Source: a virus. Taken from it: a stretch of 48,024 nucleotides of DNA. Under the pieces are notes generated by a model. That model saw nothing but the letters and a program-made list of their open reading frames with translations. It did not search any database and was not told where the DNA came from. The stretch covers positions 1-48,024 of IMG/VR virus record IMGVR_UViG_3300043446_003565; one strand, written 5' to 3'. Positions within the stretch are counted from its first letter, which is position 1; each line of letters starts with the position of its first letter. The position numbers were made by a program, and so were the translations under genes. Of the stretch, positions 45,233 to 48,024 are shown in pieces.

Positions 45233-45739
45233 TCAGACCCCGATGGCGGTGCGGATGGACTCCAGCTGATCCACGCCGTTGATGCGACGGATCATGTTCA
45301 CCTTGTCGATCTCGACCAGCTCGCGGCCGGCGACGGTGAGCTTGTAGTACCGGAGGGCGAAGTTGAACGTGCCGGTCGCCATGTCGCCGCTCTTCCAGTC
45401 GCCCGGATCCAGCTCCTTGATCACGCCGGTCATGTTGACGATGACCGGCTCAGCGGGTTCGCCATCACGGCGGATCGCGCCGCGGGCGGTGAGCTGCGTG
45501 TCGGCCGATGCCAGGCCGTAGAGCGCCACGATGTCGGGGTTGTACTCGGCCAGGACGAAGGAGCCCTCCAGCTTCTCCATCCCCATGTCGAGCTCGACTG
45601 GGGCGTCCATGCCGCCGCCGCGGAACTCCTCCATCTTGGTGGTGAGGGTCGGCAGCGTGAGGGTGTCGATGAGGCCGGCGAGGCCGCGGCCATCGACGAA
45701 GAGGCTGAAGTTCTTCAGTACGCGTGGGATCTGGGCCAT
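45233..45739 (-). CDS. FII: Major tail tube protein FII
   Basis: 168 residues, the size of P2 FII (172): 'IPRVLKNFSLFVDGRGLAGLIDTLTLPTLTTKMEEFRGGGMDAPVELDMGMEKLEGSF' and 'VVVNMTGVIKELDPGDWKSGD'-like segment, ending 'VDQLESIRTAIGV'. Forms the inner tube inside the sheath. It follows the sheath gene by 32 bp. Confidence 0.95.
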   Translation of the reverse strand: MAQIPRVLKNFSLFVDGRGLAGLIDTLTLPTLTTKMEEFRGGGMDAPVELDMGMEKLEGSFVLAEYNPDIVALYGLASADTQLTARGAIRRDGEPAEPVIVNMTGVIKELDPGDWKSGDMATGTFNFALRYYKLTVAGRELVEIDKVNMIRRINGVDQLESIRTAIGV

Positions 45740-45771
45740 GGGTCAGTCCTGCAGGGTGAGCGGTGGGGTGA

Positions 45772-47202
45772 TCAGGCGAAGAGGTCGACCACGTAGGAGT
45801 TGACCAGGTGGCTGCGGAAGGTCACGCGCTCGGCCGGATAGGGAGGCGTGAACTCGAAGTCGAAGAACACCTGCCCGTTGGCGATGCTGGTCGGCGAGTT
45901 CAGCTCGGGATCGACCCAGACGTCGCCGCCGAGGATTGCTCCGCGGGCCTTGAGGCTGCGCAGGTAGCCGCGCACCGACTCCATCACCTCCTCGAGGTAG
46001 GTGGCGGTGATGCAGCGATCGACGGCCCAGAGGTGGCCGCGGAGGATCGACTCGTTGATCATGTCGGCCGTCCTGCGCACGCTCAGGAAGGCGTAGAGCG
46101 GCTCGGCGCTGAGGGTGCGGTTGCCCCAGAGGCGGAAGCCCTGCTCACGGACGATCGTGGCGATCTTGAACTCGTTGAGCAGGTTGGCCCGGCTGGTGTA
46201 GTCGCCCAGGGCGAAGTCAATGGCCCGGGCCGTGCCCTCGATGCCGTTGATCTCGTTGTTGGAGGGCGACCACCAGAAGCCGCGCTCGTTGTCGACCTTG
46301 TTGATCAGGCCGGCGACAGCGCTGGAGGCGGGCACAGCCTCGCCGTTCCGCAGCACCCAGGGATCGACGACGAAGATCCGATCGGAGCCGAAGTCATCGG
46401 CGATCTGAATCGCGTCCGCGTCGACGGTGTTGGGACCGTCGGCGATGATTACCGCGCGCAGGCGCTGCGCGATGCCCACCATCTCGGCGAGCACCTCGGA
46501 CCGCACGGTGCCGCGGTTCACGTTGCCGGCTGATGCCTGCGCCAGCGTGCCGGATCCACCAGGGGCTGGAGGGGCGATGGTGACCGTGGGGCTGGAGGTG
46601 TAGCCCTTGCCCGGGGTGGTGATGGTGATGCTCACCACCTTGCCGGCATTGGCGCTGTTGGGTCCGCCGAGGACGGCGACAGCAGTGGCTCCTGTGCCGC
46701 CGCCGCCGGTGATGGTCACGGCAGGCGCGCTGGTGTAGCCGCTGCCACCATCCGCCACCGCGATCGAGAGGATGCCGTTGCTGGTCCGCTGATGGGTGAA
46801 GCCAGGAGCGCAGAGCACACGCGGGCTGAAGCCGACCGCGTTCTCGGCGGCGAGGAATGCGTGCACGCCGCGATAGGCGCCGGTGCTCGGGGTGATGCCG
46901 CCGACGACGTTGTCGATCGCGTCGGCTTCGCTCGTTCCTTGAGCGACACGAACGACGACCACGACAGCGCCGGCCTGGTCATAGATCAGATCCAGGGCCT
47001 TCGGCAGGGTGCCATTGTTTCCCAGGGCAGCGAGTTCGCTGCGGCTGGCGACCAGCACCGGAGTATTGAACGGGAACTTCTGATTGTCAGCGTTAGAAGC
47101 GGTGCCGATGACGCCGATCACGCTGGATCGAACGGTCTGGATCGGCCGGGCCCCAGTGTCGATCTGGAGCACCTCCACACCATGGAGGAAGGTCGTAGTC
47201 AT
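45772..47202 (-). CDS. FI: Tail sheath protein FI with inserted glycine-rich repeats
   Basis: 476 residues; P2 FI is 396. The N-terminus 'TTFLHGVEVLQIDTGARPIQTVRSSVIGVIGTASNAD' and the C-terminal half ('AERLRAVIIADGPNT'-like, 'GFRLWGNRTLS', 'RRTADMINESIL', 'PPYPAERVTFRSHLVNSYVVDLFA') are standard sheath. Residues about 138-233 are an insertion with two repeats ('VADGGSGYTSAPAVTITGGGGTG' in part, then 'TTPGKGYTSSPTVTIAPP'). It has a good ribosome site (AGGAGG 9 nt before ATG). Confidence 0.95.
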   Translation of the reverse strand: MTTTFLHGVEVLQIDTGARPIQTVRSSVIGVIGTASNADNQKFPFNTPVLVASRSELAALGNNGTLPKALDLIYDQAGAVVVVVRVAQGTSEADAIDNVVGGITPSTGAYRGVHAFLAAENAVGFSPRVLCAPGFTHQRTSNGILSIAVADGGSGYTSAPAVTITGGGGTGATAVAVLGGPNSANAGKVVSITITTPGKGYTSSPTVTIAPPAPGGSGTLAQASAGNVNRGTVRSEVLAEMVGIAQRLRAVIIADGPNTVDADAIQIADDFGSDRIFVVDPWVLRNGEAVPASSAVAGLINKVDNERGFWWSPSNNEINGIEGTARAIDFALGDYTSRANLLNEFKIATIVREQGFRLWGNRTLSAEPLYAFLSVRRTADMINESILRGHLWAVDRCITATYLEEVMESVRGYLRSLKARGAILGGDVWVDPELNSPTSIANGQVFFDFEFTPPYPAERVTFRSHLVNSYVVDLFA

Positions 47203-47239
47203 GGGCGGAAGCCTCCTGTCGTGTCGATTCTAGGGGTGC

Positions 47240-47377
47240 TCAGCGACCCTGCCCCCGCAGCTTCTTACGGCCGCGACGACGCGGGCGAGAGCGCTGGCCC
47301 TGCCCCTGGCTGGTGGTCTTGGGTGGGCCGGGCTGGTGCTCAATGCGGGCAGCGCCCTGCTTGCTGCGAACGGCCAT
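47240..47377 (-). CDS. Small Arg-rich protein ending RGQGR
   Basis: 45 residues, too short for most gene callers: MAVRSKQGAARIEHQPGPPK, TTSQGQGQRSRPRRRGRKKL, RGQGR. Very basic (15 Arg/Lys of 45). It lies 3 bp after the fibre gene and 37 bp before the sheath gene. I recall small proteins with 'SKQG...RGQGR' ends in T4-like cyanophages, where function is unknown. It may bind DNA or neutralise virion charge. Confidence 0.6.
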   Translation of the reverse strand: MAVRSKQGAARIEHQPGPPKTTSQGQGQRSRPRRRGRKKLRGQGR

Positions 47378-47380
47378 GGT

Positions 47381-48024
47381 TCACTCCCACGAGATGCTGG
47401 CGAAACCGCCATCGAAGGCCGGCGTGCCGGCGGCGGTTGTCAGGCGGACCATGCCCAGGGAATTGGTGAGTGGAGCGAGACCACTGGAGACGACAGATGA
47501 CGGCGACGTCTGCGTGTTGTTGGCCGTGATGTTCACGATCCAGTTGTTGAGCCCCGGCTCAAGCAGCTCCATCGTGACTCGCCCAGTCCAGATGTAGGTG
47601 GCGGAATTGTTGTAGAGCGGAATACCAGCGGATGATGTTGCGCTGATGATTCCACCACCCCACGAAAAGACGGACTGACAGTTGATGTAGCCACTGGCCA
47701 GCGGCGTTGATCCGGTTCCGAGTTGAACCAGGATGTCGCTGGCTCCATTGGTCGAGACTCCGTACAGCAGCAGTGTGACGCGTCGGGCCCACGATGGAAT
47801 GCCTAGGAAGTCCTTATAGGTTCCGCTCTGCGTCGCCTGCGCGCTGCTGAGGTGAATCATTGATTCACCAACCTTGGCGCGCGTTACCGCACTGTCTGCC
47901 AGTTTGGCGGTTCCAATCGAGCCATCAGCGATTGATTGCAGATAGCGAGCGTCGGTCTCTGCCTTGGTGTAGCGATTGCTCAGCGCGGTGGTCATCGTCG
48001 CCGCGAAGTTGGCGTCATCGCTCA
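47381..48024 (-). CDS. Tail-fibre protein, C-terminal part (cut by window edge)
   Basis: The frame is open from base 48024 inward and ends at 47381. The first codons read SDDANFAATMTTALSNRYTKAETDARYL, a fibre-type sequence ('DDANFA', 'YTKAETDARYL' are frequent in tail fibres). Then comes a helical 'SIGTAKLADSAVTRAKVGESM' and a beta-rich tip of about 150 residues ending 'GGFASISWE'. The internal ATG at 47995 is unlikely to be the true start. If base 48024 joins base 1 the frame continues into the DUF4815-like N-terminal part. Confidence 0.7.
   Translation of the reverse strand, partial: SDDANFAATMTTALSNRYTKAETDARYLQSIADGSIGTAKLADSAVTRAKVGESMIHLSSAQATQSGTYKDFLGIPSWARRVTLLLYGVSTNGASDILVQLGTGSTPLASGYINCQSVFSWGGGIISATSSAGIPLYNNSATYIWTGRVTMELLEPGLNNWIVNITANNTQTSPSSVVSSGLAPLTNSLGMVRLTTAAGTPAFDGGFASISWE

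Noticed and set aside
43758-45269. A 503-codon plus-strand frame opposite the tape measure and E
   Set aside because: Ser/Ala-rich shadow of a confident minus-strand gene; no start context and no neighbours on that strand.
1-48024. tRNA genes and CRISPR arrays
   Set aside because: I looked for T-arm-like GGTTCRA sequences with fitting acceptor stems and for regularly spaced 20-40-bp repeats; none were convincing. The hairpins at 34542 and 34952 are not cloverleaves.

Overview
The window looks like the whole, or nearly the whole, genome of a GC-rich contractile-tailed (P2-style) phage or prophage. It is opened at an arbitrary point inside the tail-fibre region. Tail genes in P2 order run off the left edge (spike V, W, J, I, fibre) and resume at the right edge (fibre, sheath FI, tube FII, E, E', tape measure T, U, X, D). 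A frame that is open at base 1 also continues in frame at base 48024, so the molecule is probably circular or circularly permuted, although no direct terminal repeat is visible. Several proteins are of types often met in cyanophages and cyanobacteria: a LamG-type adhesin, glycine-rich GSGYTSAP repeats, a C39-like peptidase beside a 2OG-Fe(II) oxygenase, and a small Arg-rich protein ending RGQGR. The GC-rich sequence with many Shine-Dalgarno-less leaders also fits. A Synechococcus/Cyanobium-like picocyanobacterial host is therefore my best inference, but it is not proven.

Layout. (1) A minus-strand late block from 18845 down to 1, then from 48024 down to 36991. Its order is minor tail Z-like protein, ParB-like protein, small genes, small and large terminase, gpW-like joiner, portal, protease-capsid fusion, decoration protein, head-tail completion genes, a repeat-rich surface protein, connector, tail terminator, baseplate V/W/J/I, fibres, sheath, tube, E/E', tape measure, U, X, D with peptidoglycan hydrolase domains, lysis genes, PAAR tip. 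(2) A minus-strand replication operon from 23619 to 19170 (SF2 helicase, VRR-NUC nuclease, two small genes, primase-polymerase/VirE protein), ending in a strong terminator. (3) A plus-strand early operon from 23774 to 34511, fired from a divergent promoter at 23639-23668. It encodes RecE-like exonuclease, RecT-like annealing protein, SSB, an adenine methyltransferase-DUF4942 fusion, nucleotide-pool enzymes (dATP/dGTP diphosphohydrolase domain, dCTP deaminase) and many small proteins, and it ends in a textbook terminator at 34542-34572. (4) A remnant tyrosine integrase, two DNA-binding-type small genes, a roughly 550-bp repeat-rich non-coding region (candidate origin or control region) and three small genes.

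How it works together. The early genes supply recombination-dependent replication and nucleotide supply. The helicase/primase operon supplies the replication machinery. The late block builds an HK97-fold head and a contractile tail with unusually decorated parts: an adhesin fused to gpI, repeats inserted in the sheath, and two hydrolase domains built into gpD. Most genes are joined by ATGA or TGATG overlaps. In the 27-37 kb region a different junction recurs at least ten times: a GC-rich stem-loop, then a 16-36 nt C-rich leader without a Shine-Dalgarno sequence, then ATG. This repeated architecture is the most unusual signal I found.
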